Assembly: GCF_016545825.1 (NCBI RefSeq) | Contig: NC_052618.1 | Coordinates: 58,582,561 to 58,646,560 of the forward strand | DNA from: Eucalyptus grandis | Lineage: Eukaryota > Streptophyta > Magnoliopsida > Myrtales > Myrtaceae | DNA length: 64,000 nucleotides | Direction: 5' to 3' | Part shown: piece by piece, positions 36,501 to 48,538 of the stretch | Layout: each line of letters starts with the position of its first letter | Numbering within the stretch: position 1 is the stretch's first letter | Notes under the pieces: model-generated | The model's input: only the letters and a program-made list of their open reading frames with translations | Databases searched by the model: none | Told to the model about the DNA's origin: nothing | Translations under genes and position numbers: made by a program

Positions 36501-38609
36501 ACAGTCTTCAGATTCACCCCATTGACAATGTCCTGGTCAAGAGATCCATTGTCAGAGTGAGCTGAGTCCCCCAAACCAGACCTCAGCAGACAGTCTCGTG
36601 CTGCATCCTTGCCTTCCTGAGAAAGCATGTATCTGTTTATGGACAAACTCTCATCAAGCACTGAGCCAACTACAAAGTTATCACATGATAAATATCAGTC
36701 CAGATCTGGCTCCCCCAACTAATTAATTAAATGTTCACTAGGCTACTGACAGATGATTGAGAGAACATGATCTGCACAGCCATTAATCTAGATGCTTCTA
36801 CATCTTATCTGTTTAGGAGTTACTACAATCAACGAAAATAGCAGATGCTCATTACAACCAGTGCACCTTCTTCCTATATTTCTTACTCCATGAATTGCAA
36901 TTTTTTATAACAAGTAAGATACCTTAGCCATTGCAGACATAGGCAGTCACTCGTGAACAGAAAGTAGACTTTTCACCTGGTTGCTCTATGATTGAATAAT
37001 CACTAATATCAGAAATTGACTACATTTACATAATCCACGAGAAATGGAATCTCCCAAATCCCCATCATCATTTTATTTCAACAACAAACATAGCTTTGAA
37101 TGGTTAGTAGCAGATTGAATATTATTAATCTTTTCACCTGGTTGCTCCATGGTTGAATAATCACTAATATCAGAAATTGACTACATTTACATAATCCACT
37201 AGAAATGGAATCTCCCAAATCCCCATTATCATTTCATTTTTGAATGGTTAGTAGCAGATTAAATATTATTAATCATTCAAATATAAATGTGCTGAGAAGT
37301 TTCAAATGGGAGTGCAATGAAGGATAGATCATCCAACATTCTGCAAGGCCACAAACCAATGACAGAAAGCACAAGATAAGCAGATCTTAGCAAAAGACAT
37401 TAACGAAATTGCAAGATAAAACAAGTGCTATACTTTGCTGGACAGCTAGATTTCATAACCAATCCCTTAGTTATCAGTGTCTTCATGCAGCTCCATCCAC
37501 TGTACCAGTCCCTTGGAGAACTTCCAAATTGACCAGCTTTCCCTTTTCCTTTTTCTGGACTAAGAATAGAGTAACGTGGTTACAGAATGAACTGTTAGCT
37601 CCCCATTCATAGAAAAAAAGAAATTTGATGAACAAATGACCTACACGATCGGCACCCGAGAAAGTCCGCTAGCTTCAGCTGCATCAATAAGTTCTTGCTT
37701 ACGCATGTATTCATTCCCGTTTGAGGTTCCCCTGAAGAATAAACAACTTAAAAATTAACTTCACAGCCACTACAAAATATAATTCGAGAAGATGAGATAT
37801 TCTCTACCTATAAAGAGTAATCAGCAATGCATAGGCAACAGAATTCTTTTTGGGAAGATAACGTTTGGTTCCTTTGGCATTCTTACCTGCGACAAAAAGA
37901 CGTTGCTTATTTCTCGGAGATAACCAACGAATTCAACATCTCCATCTACGTGAATCACTTTCGATCACTATGCTATGTAAAATACAGAGCTTTAGTTCAA
38001 GATGAATGCATTCAGTTCCCGGTGAGGATTGCTATATCTTACAGCGAAACATAACTTGCAAGTATCATTACACTGCATTTTAAGATTGGAACAAGAAGAA
38101 CATGAATTGGGAACAAATTAGCTGTAAGAATCAGAAAGAGAAGGGACTGATAGTACCCTTGGTGATCAAGTCTTCATTGTCCGAATTGGGCGTATCATTC
38201 TCGAAATATCCTCGCACGAGCTTCAAAATCCACTTCCCAACGCCCCTAATCCAAAAGGCCCACAAGAAATGCACAAGTAAACATCGCGCTAGAACTTCCC
38301 AACATATTCACAATGCCCAGGATGCTTCGGCAAGGGGAATTCTATCCCCAAAGACCAATTAAGCCGGCCAGAACGATTCGAGACTCTCCGAGAGAAGGGC
38401 GGGAGAACTCACTTTACTTGCGATAACTCCTTGAGGGAGCTTATCGGCGACTGGGACTGGGAAACGTTGCGAATCGCCCTGGCGAGAGTGGCCTCCGTGT
38501 TCTCCGACAAGCCCTTGGGGGTCTGCGAGAGCTCGAGCCTCTTCTGCAACATGAAATGCACGAGCCCTTCGTTCGACGGACACGCCACCCCTCCGGTCTG
38601 GCCCTCCAT
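30536..38609 (-). CDS. MUS81: crossover junction endonuclease MUS81
   Basis: Catalytic subunit of the XPF-family MUS81-EME1 nuclease, which cuts branched recombination intermediates and stalled forks in the nucleus. Fifteen exons on the minus strand: 38609-38413, 38245-38157, 37886-37808, 37731-37645, 37559-37434, 36632-36407, 35566-35365, 35245-35118, 34673-34525, 34048-33991, 33239-33081, 32452-32373, 31701-31464, 31237-31151, 30640-30536. Together they give 669 residues (Arabidopsis about 659). An N-terminal HhH region (KGLSENTEATLARAI, SLKELSQVKGVGKW) is followed by a winged-helix-like block (WYSGWSCMKTLITKGLV). The nuclease core has DDRE (about 419-422) and the catalytic ERKxxxD (E476-R-K...D482). 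The C-terminal HhH2 region includes VPQVTEETAIAVIDMYPTLLSL, and the protein ends RLVWGD. The donor of exon 9 is unusual (see findings). Confidence 0.96.
36969..37275. repeat. tandem duplication inside MUS81 intron 5
   Basis: Two direct copies start at 36969 and 37130 (offset 161 bp). Both begin CTTTTCACCTGGTTGCTC and contain the same AATATCAGAAATTGACTAC and GAAATGGAATCTCCCAAATC blocks with few differences. The second copy lacks about 20 bp near its 3' part. Confidence 0.9.
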
Positions 38610-38620
38610 TCGAGAGGCTC

Positions 38621-38645
38621 CGGCGGCGGCGGCGGCGGCGGCGAC
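38621..38645 (+). repeat. GGC trinucleotide microsatellite in the MUS81 leader
   Basis: Seven to eight GGC/CGG units about 12 nt upstream of the MUS81 start codon (GCC on the transcript strand). It is likely part of the 5' UTR. Confidence 0.85.
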
Positions 38646-40286
38646 GGCCCTCCGGTTTTCCCGATCGTCGATGCGAGGACGATCTCTCTGCTTGGCTTGA
38701 CGAGAGGGGTTTTGAGCGCGGAGAAAGAGACGAAGAGAAGTAGCGGTTAATTCGAAAGATCGAAAGGCCTCTTCGTGGGTCGGGTCTGGATCGGGTTTGA
38801 CGAATCTGGATATGGAATCGGGACGGGCCCGCGGACTCGGGTCAGGCCCGACGGGTCGAAATCAGGTTCTAATTGGACCCGTTGCCAGGCTGATTGAAAG
38901 CTTTAAGAACATTGTATAAAATACCCAAAGGTGTTGGGTCGGATCTCGCATCTTCCATCCCTACTGAAGAGTAGTTATCCGGTGTTAAGGTCCGAGAAAA
39001 TAATTTTCTAGTAAATTCTCTCGAAGAAAAATAATAACTTTGTGCCGTGCATGATGTAAGGCCGTGCTAATTTCACGTCTCTATTGGCTCCATCCCCATT
39101 TCGATGAAAAAGAATGACAAAGATACTCTAGCGTTTATATTGTTCATCTTCCTGCCACTTCTTCTATTCTAAGTATGATTTGAACTAATGATGAGTAGAG
39201 TGCCTGAATCACTTTAAAATACAGAATTTCAAGGAGTTTTATATTCAAGAGTTGATTGATTTTCACCTAATATTTTTCATTCATCTTAAATCTATGTGGG
39301 AACTTTAGAATCTCCCTTCAAGAACTTTCTTTTGGATACCCAAATTATCATCAAGTCCACTTTCCATGTTAGCAGCAACAAATTTCATTCATTGCAGCAC
39401 CAACAGCCACAAATCCCCCTCATCACCATTTAGGCCCTCGTGGCAAACATCATCACTTCGCCAACAAGTTCTTTTTGCTATCATCCATCACCGACACTCA
39501 AATTCTTAGCCAAATCCACCTTGCCATCAGACGTTCAAATCCGGAGCCACCATTCGGTTGGTTAAATTGCCCTAACCAATGCCATTGCCTCTGGGCCAGG
39601 CCACAAGTCACTAGTTACCTTTACTAGATTTTAAATAGATTTCAATAAGTTGATCGCAATTGATAACTGATCTCTCACTCTCCTCCATCTCTTCCTCTCT
39701 CTGCTTGCACCACCTCATGCTTGGTGACGCAGGTCGTCGCCAAGACCTCACAACCTCAGCCCTAGGTCAATCTGAGATTAACCACCTCAATCGGCCTCAA
39801 ATGTAGCAATCATGACGGCATAAGCTTAGAGCCAAAAGCAGCGAAGGGTGGTGGCCGAGGGCAGAGGCATCTGCACTTGCGAGCTAGGGTGGAGGCAAGT
39901 GACGAATAATTATGATGGCAACAGTGTGTGAAGGCCGACACTGGCGGCGGCATGCTATGAAGAGGCGAGTTGAGCGAGCTGAGTGATAGAGAAAGAGATT
40001 AAGGACTCATGAGGGATGGAATTATCGTGCCCATAATTTTGTAGAGTAATCATGCAGAGAACAAAATTTCTCAATCTAATTCCAAAATCTTGAGATTGAC
40101 CAATGAACACTTTTCTCATGAGCATGAATTCACGTCCGTTTCCGGTCCAAATAGCGGGTCACATGAAAACATCCATTTTCTTAAAAGAGCATCACTCGTA
40201 GCATCACCAATTGCATGTCCCTCCAAGTTGACAGTTTTCAAGGAACGATGCAAGGGCAAGTCCCCCACGACTCCCTTTCGATCTCC
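38646..40286. other. intergenic region between MUS81 and the LTP-like gene
   Basis: The left end is the MUS81 promoter. The stretch from about 39100 to 40050 looks repeat-derived, with CTCAACCTC- and GGTGGCCGAGGG-type units similar in flavour to the cores of the transposon-like elements elsewhere in the window, but no clean terminal repeats were found. A TGCATG (RY-type) motif occurs near 40211, in the promoter of the next gene. Confidence 0.45.
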
Positions 40287-40294
40287 TATATAAA
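40287..40294 (+). promoter_or_regulatory. TATA box of the LTP-like gene
   Basis: TATATAAA, 72 nt before the ATG, with A/C-rich sequence following as expected for a plant transcription start about 30 nt downstream. Confidence 0.75.
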
Positions 40295-40365
40295 CCCTAA
40301 CCAATTTCACTCCCAAGACGCACAGCATACACAAAAGCACGCACCGAGAGAGAAGCGAAAAGAAA

Positions 40366-40821
40366 ATGGCAAGGTTCGAGCTTCATATCGCCGCGGCGGT
40401 GGTTTTGGCTGTGATGGCCGGTATTGCGACCGCAGGCGAAAACAAGGCACGGGTCATGGCTCAACAGTCATGCCAGGGCGACATGCGGGGGCTATGGAAT
40501 CAATGTATGCCCTATGTCCAGAAGGGGGCGCCGCGGGAGCAGCCTTCGCAAGGGTGTTGCGACATGATCAAGAACACCGATTTGTCGTGCGCGTGCAAGC
40601 ACTTGTCCCACCATGTCGAGCAGCAGCTCGATATGGACAATGCCGTGTACGTTGCGGGGTACTGCGGGAACCCCCTCAGCCATGGCATGCAATGCGGAGG
40701 TAGAGCGGAAGATTAACTCGTTTCTCTAGCTTCTGCATGCTGCTTAACATTCAAATTCAAGAACCCGGTCGTAAACCTTATCCTAAATTGACCACTTTTT
40801 GCAGGTTATACTGTCCCATGA
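40366..40821 (+). CDS. secreted 8-cysteine protein, lipid-transfer/2S-albumin superfamily
   Basis: Two exons, 40366-40699 and 40805-40821 (stop at 40819-40821), give 116 residues. Residues 1-23 form a signal peptide (MARFELHIAAAVVLAVMAGI, cut near ATA-G). The mature part has the eight-cysteine pattern C36-x10-C47-x16-C64C65-x9-C75-x-C77-x22-C100-x9-C110. The second exon adds GGYTVP, which matches the CGSYTVP-like end I remember for this subgroup of plant LTP-like proteins (At3g52130-type). Reading through the donor instead gives GGRAED and, by chance, also 116 residues. Probable role: extracellular lipid binding or transfer; ligand unknown. The promoter has a TATA box and an upstream TGCATG motif. 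Confidence 0.85.
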
Positions 40822-42331
40822 AGTCCATGGATGTTGAAGAAGCAGCCCAGACAAGAGGCGAGAACCTAAATAGACCAAGAATAATCTGTCCGTTTCCAAT
40901 GTAACTTGAGTTATATATTCCATGTTGCTCAAGGAAAAAACATAGTGAGAATAACACATGAAAATAACGTTTGCCATGTTTCTCAACATATCCAAACTGT
41001 AGCGGATCCTTTTATGTGCACACATCTATATGTTTAACTTATAAGTTTGTGTTGGAGATGGATGGGACTCAAAGCATTTACCTACGAATCTATCTATCTA
41101 CTCCTTAGCAAGATAGGTCCCATGATTTTTTTATTTTGTTTTGTAAAGTTGCTAGCTCATTGGTTGGCTGACCTACTCATAACTAACTCACTGAGTCGAG
41201 TAGCACTATATGATAATACAATTCCATGTTGATATTGAATTAGCAAGATTTGGGTTCACATAAATTTAATCAATGAAAAAAAATACATACACGCGTATAC
41301 CATTGCCAAAATGGTGTTCATTGATCCTATGTTAATTTATTGTCTATCAAGTCATCTATATAATTCCAAACTCATAATATAAGAAGCAGTGATTTTTGTT
41401 TTGTGAGAAAGGGTTATCAGCAATATCCATTGCGTAAATTATCAATTTAAACAAAAGATATCTCAAGCTTTTTAAAAATATGTCTTACTTACTAGAATAT
41501 TTTTGTTCAAAAGATTAAAAAGACAATACTCTTGCATATCCACTCAACTCGCTGATAAAGACAACAGGCACGTTTTCATGATAGATAATTCAAAAATTAC
41601 CAAATTTTTAGACAAATATGATAAAAATATGAATTCTTTTCTTATCTATTGATTTCTACTTTTAGAAGTCTATTAATAATTTTTTTTTTATGATTTAATT
41701 ATATACTTGTTTGCATTCCCATCAAGCCGATAACATGGATTTACTTCGCTTCATTAGAGAAATCAATATGTAGCAATCAAATTGCTCAATCAATTTCTTA
41801 GAGTGCATTTATTACGCGAGAATAAATAAAAATTATTATTGATAACAATTAATTTATACATTTTCCTGGCCATTGGACATATTTTGTTTATTCTTTTTTT
41901 TTTAAGTCACACAAGAAATCGTATTTTTTTTCAAATAATATATTTTATGCAAAACAAACAAACCCTTAGTGCCTCTTGACATCTCTCTTCTTCATCACTC
42001 TCTCCTTGTACTAGCATTGGGAAATTTCACTCTCTTAAAATTCACACAAATCTCAAGATCATATCAAGGTTATTACTAAATAAAGTTATTAAATAATATC
42101 ATTAATTTTGATTGAGCCATGCCGATTGGGAAATACAATGGACTTTTTCAACAATCAACTAAAATTGTTACATCGCGTGACAAGCACATTTTAGTAAGAA
42201 TAATTTAATATTTCATGCATTTTTTTATAGGGGAGAAGACACATTCACAAATTGAGGTTTGAAGTCATATAAGAAAATAAGTAAGGGGGGTGACTTTTGC
42301 TTCAAACTCTTAATATGCGTATTTTCTAACT

Positions 42332-42366
<35 letters not shown>

Positions 42367-42405
42367 ATATATATATTGTTTCCCATGCTCTATATTCTAT
42401 TATTA
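40822..42405. other. AT-rich intergenic region
   Basis: 3' flank of the LTP-like gene, then AT-rich DNA without recognised genes. It ends in a TA microsatellite at 42332-42376. Confidence 0.5.
42332..42376. repeat. TA dinucleotide microsatellite
   Basis: About 45 bp of alternating TA/AT, interrupted once by an extra T (ATTTATAT). Confidence 0.95.
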
Positions 42406-42702
42406 GGGCGTGTTTGTTTTGGCTCAACCTAAAATTTAAAGGGCAAAACGTACTTATTTATTTTCCTGTCAAAATTTAATATATTAGGTAAGTTCAAAAA
42501 TGCTTTGCAAAAAAATTATTTGAGACTAATTTTCTTTCAAAAGTCTAAGTTCACAAGGCGTAAGTTTTTTTTTTTTATAAAAAAAGTGAAATTAAAAAAA
42601 AATTAGATTAGGTTCTTAACCTAGTTACTGATCTATCTTATTTTTCTGTACTTTTTAAAAACTTAGTTTTTTTTTTGGTTCCCAAGCAAAACGAACGAGC
42701 TC
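42406..42702. mobile_element. possible short MITE upstream of ARV1
   Basis: The left end GGGCGTGTTTGTTTTGGC follows a TTA and resembles the head of the element at 9040. The reverse complement of the right end, GAGCTCGTTCGTTTTGCT, matches at about 12 of 18 bases. The TTA is not duplicated on the right side, so identification is tentative. Confidence 0.4.
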
Positions 42703-42824
42703 GAACTCGAAAGGAAAAGCTGCAAGCCGACGCTCCGGCCCAATCCGAGTCTTCTCCCAACGTTGTCAACTCGAACTTCGGTAATTGATCTTCCTTCATA
42801 ATCCAATCACCCTTTCTTGCCTTT

Positions 42825-42846
42825 CTCTCTCTCTCTCTCTCTCTCT
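42825..42846 (+). repeat. CT microsatellite in the ARV1 leader
   Basis: An uninterrupted CT run about 160 nt before the ARV1 start codon, probably in the 5' UTR or core promoter. Confidence 0.85.
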
Positions 42847-43004
42847 AAAACTCCTGTGAAATCCATCGTTCCAATCCAAAAAGATCATTTCTTTTGCGTT
42901 CGGGTTCGCTTCTTCTTCGATCTCCGATATTGGGTGATCTCGAATTTTGTATTTTTCACCTTTTTTTTTTGACATTTCATTTGGGGATAAAGAGAAGGCG
43001 AGAG

Positions 43005-45085
43005 ATGGAGTACAGGTGCGTGCAGTGTGGATTCGAGATCAAGAAGTTGTACGTGCAGTACTCACCCGGCAACATTCGCCTCATGAAATGCGTAAAGCTC
43101 TTGACTTTCATCTCGTCTCCTTTCGAACGAGCTCTTTTAGGTGGGATGAGCTGAATTGGTCATCAATTTATGGTCTTTTAGGAGAACTGTAAAGCAGTTG
43201 CTGATGAGTATATTGAATGTGAACTCATGGTGAGTAGTCTCTCTGGTGAATTTCTTTTTTTCTGCTGCTGATTTCGGTTTCTTAGTATCTGTAAAATGAG
43301 TGTAATTCAAGGTTTCTGTGTGGTTAGATTCTGCTGATTGATTTGATTCTACACAAGCCGAAAGCATATAGACATCTCCTTTGCAATGTACTCAATCAAG
43401 AAACAGGGGAGTGCAAGGTACGCCCACCTTGCTTTTAGTTGCTCTGGTTTCTTGTGCTGGTGCAAGTGAACATTTCATTGATATGGGTTTAAAAAATCCA
43501 TTGATGGACGTGGCAGGGCTTGTTGTGGAAGTCGGCCTTGGGTTTTCTTGCTTTGGATGCTTGTATCCTTTTATGTTGAAGATTTAATCATTGACCAGAT
43601 TGTTCCTCATAATGTGTTTGGTATGTTTGTCCACGAGCTATACATATAAAGAACAAAGTTCCTTAGCAACTCAAGACAGGTGTCTGTTGCTGGAAATGGC
43701 TCGGGAAGGATGGGATTCATCATTGAGCTTTAGTTCTGTTACTTGGACATGTGTAAAGGTCTTTTTTTTACTTGTGTTAAATGGATAGATTAATTTTTGA
43801 GTTGTTTTGAGATCTTAAGAAGTGGCATTGTCAAAGCTGCAGATATTGGTGGATGTCTTTCTTGGGAACTTCTTCCTTTTTTATTTCCTTCTACTTATGA
43901 CGAGAATCTCTTTCACTATACCGGCTGGATTTTCCAGGTGAACCTCGATGTTAGTTTTGTATACTTCACCTAGGTGATAGTCAAGACTAAAACACTTCCA
44001 TTTCTGCTGTAAAATTAATCCACTTTCTATTTAAGGCACAGTTGCTTTTGTTTGAATGACTCAGCCCATTGAAGATGTGTCATTTGTGGATCACTAGAAA
44101 TGATAAATTTGATATGAACACCCCTCTATCTTAGGAAGAAGATGTTATAACCTTGTCTTAGAGTGGGTCGACCACAAGTCTGTCTTGTATTGTGGCCACA
44201 GGATGTTTAAATGAGATGAAGAGAGCTTTTGCTCATTTAATTGGATGGACAATCGTTAAATAAAATATTTACTCCTTTTAAACTATGTAATATTATCCAA
44301 GGATGTAGAGAAAGCTATTATGTTGTATTTGGCCTATAGCATGCATTAGGTACTCATTTTTTCTGCTTGAAATTTGCTCTGTACTCTTATTAATATGTTA
44401 TTTGTTTGAGATTTTGATGTGCCTTTTATTTCCTAACCACGTAGGCACAAGGACTTTACTCTCGCAATCCTTGTTTCAAGCTACTTCAAGCTTTCTCTAT
44501 TAGCCATGATGGTAAGGCTTGGGCTTGACAAGTCTCCAGGGAACACTGCTTACAATGATCATCTTCTCTCTCCACCCCCCTCACACACAAAAAAAAATAA
44601 AAATAAATAAATAAATAAATTCTCTGATGTTTGGATTTGTGATGCTACAGATCTGGGAATTTCCATCGTCAGTGGTTTTCATTATTGACCTATTTGTCTT
44701 GTCCTCCAATGCAATGGCTTTGAAAGGTCAGATAATTGGACAGTTGCACAGATGATCTATGTACTCACTTATATTTGTGTGGCTCCAATGAATGAAACTT
44801 GATACTAGATTCTGTTCTGTTAGTGCCTTCTCCGTTTTCCTTGATTGGCATCTTTGCCTTGTAAAGCAGTGATCACCGAGTCAACCACAGAAAAATGCAT
44901 TGGGGCTTGTTTCACTGCACATGCTGCCAAATATTTTGTCAGTCATGTAAGTATACTTATTCAGATCCTTGCTAATTAAACTTAGAGCTAGCTTTCTTAG
45001 CTTCTAGCGATGAATGATCGAGTAGTTTATTAATTCCTTGTCTGATTGATTTTGGTTCCAGCTTTTGAATTGGTGCTTTGCTTGA
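43005..45085 (+). CDS. ARV1: ARV1 sterol homeostasis/lipid transport protein
   Basis: Integral ER membrane protein of the ARV1 family, needed for intracellular sterol distribution and linked to GPI synthesis in yeast. Ten exons, 43005-43091, 43182-43229, 43328-43417, 43517-43562, 43676-43758, 43843-43937, 44445-44511, 44651-44726, 44867-44946 and 45062-45085, give 231 residues (Arabidopsis ARV1 about 245). The conserved ARV homology domain is at the N-terminus: MEYRCVQCGFEIKKLYVQYS..., with zinc-type CX2C pairs C5/C8 and C29/C32, then ENCKAVADEYIECELM. Several hydrophobic segments follow, including VDVFLGNFFLFYFLLLMTRI and VVFIIDLFVLSSNAMAL. The last coding exon is only 24 nt (LLNWCFA-stop). 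The exon 5 acceptor was chosen among three nearby AGs because only it restores DAYRCLLLEMAR in frame. Confidence 0.93.
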
Positions 45086-48000
45086 CAAGCCCGTGAGGTA
45101 TGCAGCAATCTCAATATCATGCATTATGCCATGTTCACAAATGAATTCGACACATTGGGAAACTGTTTTAGGATCACCACTTCTCCTTTTCATGGCTTCC
45201 ACTTGGTGGAGGAAGGACGAAAAGGAAAGGCTTCAGTTGATATGTCCCGACTTACTTTGACTTGTCGGCCTTCTGATGTCACATATGGAAGAGCGGTTTC
45301 AGATGAATGCTTCAAAGATAATGCAAATTGCTGGCATCTCAAGTTCTGAAGCAGTGTTTTGGACAACCAAAGCCTACCTCACCACTTCATTGTCTGTTCA
45401 AAGCAATGGTAATCTTTAAGTGAACACTTACTATTTCTGCTCTGTCATGTATCCAGCTTTGGCTCCAACTGTTTTCTCATCAGCAGAAGTCGTTAGTGAG
45501 GTTAATCTGACCGATGACCCAGTGCTTGCTTCAAGAATATTTAAGTGTTAATAAAGGTGATTACTGAAGTTGGCTTGGTTACTACTCTGTTGATATGGTC
45601 AGCATCGTATTGTTTGTCAGCCCAAGTCCAATGTAGAGAAGAGAGAGTAGTGTAAAAAACTCGAGTGTTTAAATGGGCCGGGTTGAGCCCTTCCATCTCG
45701 TTGGCCGTTTTTCTCTCGCTCTTTAACCCAGCATAGACCGGAGAGTGATGGTTTTTACTGGGATCCACGTGATCTAAGGGATGTGATTGCATTTGATTCG
45801 TTTATCCTAAATTCCAAAAAGTTGTCCTGTGTTTTACACCCAAAATTTTTTTTTGTCCTGTGTAAGGGCCCTTGGTGGCTGCGCCAAATCTACCAAACCT
45901 AGACAGATGCTTATGCTAATGACACTAGTAGGAGTGGAAGATGTTGAAAGTGATGCGAGAGAAGAAACGACACTTTGCTTATGCCAATTGGTAACGAGTG
46001 CTTATGGTAAATAACAAACTGCTAATCACTGTTATGTACTGTTCATACAATTATAACCCTGACAAGGTCTCTGTCGTTACAAACCACCCACCTGACTGCG
46101 GGGTGTTTGCTGACTTAATGCGACTCTTTGCATGCATTGAATCTTATGCCCTAGTGCACAAACAAAAATCCGTACCGCTAGCTACCAAAAAAATAAGTTT
46201 GTCATATGCTATTAGCATCTCTTTTAGACCTGACTTAGAGAAAACCCGACCAATGGCAGTCTTGGAACATGGAAAACCACTAGCATACGCATTCTGGATA
46301 ACATGAAATACCCAAATTTTGGAATAGGTTGATACATCATGTTACTCTCTCAGCAGCTTGCTGTTACTCGGAACGAGAGAGGAAATCACGATATGCTTGC
46401 TTAAAAGGAGTTTAATAGTTTCTTAAACGAATATAATAGCATTTTTGGATCGAAAAGACATTCCAAACCCACCGCGCACTCCTCATTGAAAGAAGATTCG
46501 ACAACTTTTCATTAGTTTATGATGACGCGGCTGTGTTATTAATCAAAACCGTAAAATGATTCTTTCATGTGCCTTGTTCATGCTCCAAAACATAGAATTA
46601 GTGTTTTATAGTCTAAGGCAACTTTGGAATTGTAATAGACAGCCGACCACCATGTTTCTAGGACGAATGTTTTGAATACTTTGGAGCGCAAGGTAAACGA
46701 GAGACGTTTGTTTAATGAAATTTCTTCAGTGGAACAACTTTTAAGTTATGCAGGCGTCCTTATGTTGAAAAGTCAAAACCTCTCTCCTGAAATTTCTGAG
46801 CTTGAATAATCTCCACAATCCATGCCAAATTATTCAATAATAATATATAATACATTTACAAAAAGAAAAGAAATAAAAGTAATTGATTTGTCGGTCAATC
46901 TTTTTTTTTTTCTTTTTTCTGGGGAGAATCGATTCTATTACTATAAGTACCAACTCAATTCCTGATTAGTAGGAGAGAAGAGTCCAAGGGGGGAATAGAG
47001 GGAAAAATAGGTCCATCATTAGGAATATAAAAAGAAATTAGGTGCATAATGGTGTAGCTTAGCTCCAAGAAAAAGAATGCCTTATTTACTAGAGGGTGTG
47101 ACCCATGTGGAAAATTGATAATCAGTTAGGTCACTATTCACTAACTTGTAATCTTATGTCGAATACTATAATCTCCAACCAAGATTCCCACATAAAATCT
47201 GTTGAATTGTTATAACTAGCTAGATGGATGAGAAGATGCTTCGAAAAATTTCTGAATTTTTTAAGAGAGAAGATACAACGCTAATCGTGATGATTTCCTC
47301 ACACATCTTTTCTTTTTCAATAAATTGGTCTAGTTGAGATAATTAAACCAAAAGGGGGAAAGCCATTCGGTTTGCCAAGCGCAAATTCATGTGTAACTTT
47401 CACTTGACCTGCAGGTGAATGACCTAACCCATGAAAGGATAAGCTTTGATAAGACTAAATGAAATCAAGAAATGGGTCATGTCCAATGTTCATCTATCTA
47501 GTCAAATTATGAAATTTTGGCTTGAACAACCTAACCCTAAATAGTTTATGGACGTAGAGGAGACGGTAGGAGCGTCGCCCTCAAGGGTTCATATCTTATC
47601 CAAGATTTGCAGAGAGGTGTTTGACTTGTGTCTTATTCTTTCTATATTTCCGCCAAATTCAGGAAAAGTGTTTGACACGGTTTGCATCTTTGAACCTTCC
47701 CACGGCCAGTCCGTTTGAAGATGCCAATTGATCGACCGAGGAATTATAAAAGATTGAACGAACGAGAAAAAGAAGCTCTGAATCTTCCTGCCCCTAATGT
47801 TGAATGGAGAAGCAATGTCGCATTGGTGCCGACTAAGGCTCCTCTTCTGGATTTGTTTAAGGATGACAATTGACTCGTAACGATAAACATGTCGTCGCCT
47901 GCACGTCAGTTTTCATTCCTATCAAATCACTCTTATGGATGTGAATATGCATTCTCTGCTTTAAATAGGCCAATCACGACTAAAAAGCATTGGCCAATCA

Positions 48001-48402
48001 CGACTAAAAGCGGAACGCCATAGCTTATTCTTTGCTTTGTACAAACTCTGTTTATAGATTCTTCCTCTGAAAGATTTATTTTTGTCGACGTTGTTTAGTT
48101 TTGTTGCTTTTTGCCATGCCATGGCCCATGGTAGGCCTAAGACAACTGGTTCACCAAAACGGACCAACATGACCTGACCTCGAATTCTCGGAATATTCTA
48201 AAGTAACGAGGAGGGGGCGGTGGTCCCTTTCTTCGTAACCTAATTTGCGTGGAGTAAAGTAACGATTTTTCAAAGTAGCCGTTGCACCCACACCTGGATA
48301 TAACGATTTTTAAAAAAAGGGAAATCATGCAAAACCCTTTCCCTCAAGAAATCCGTGTGTTTCCTCCTTTACAACTCCGCTCCACTTTAGAGAACTCCTC
48401 TT
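45086..48402. other. intergenic region between ARV1 and the WD40 gene
   Basis: The ARV1 3' UTR runs to roughly 45560 (an AATAAA-like motif near 45550). The rest is AT-rich with poly-T tracts (about 46900) and no recognised gene. A 24-bp direct duplication (GGCCAATCACGACTAAAA...) lies at 47968-48010 in the WD40 gene's promoter and contains CCAAT. Confidence 0.5.
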
Positions 48403-48409
48403 TATATAA
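48403..48409 (+). promoter_or_regulatory. TATA box of the JINGUBANG-like gene
   Basis: TATATAA, 136 nt before the chosen ATG. It puts the transcription start near 48435, just upstream of the alternative ATG at 48476. Confidence 0.65.
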
Positions 48410-48538
48410 CCTACCCATCTTCGTTCAACACAGTTGTCTCTCTTTAACGTCTCTCAGAACTTCCCCACGTAGTCTATGTTGTGTTTCTTAATATCTGTAT
48501 TAAGACATCAACAGAGAAAGTTCTTTCCTCTTCTTTCG

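Noticed and set aside
40366..40716. Single-exon version of the LTP-like protein ending GGRAED
   Set aside because: The spliced version restores the family-like GGYTVP ending; the unspliced frame is probably read-through.
44972..45202. Minus-strand frame over the end of ARV1
   Set aside because: It overlaps ARV1 intron 9, its last exon and the 3' UTR in antisense, and has no family match.
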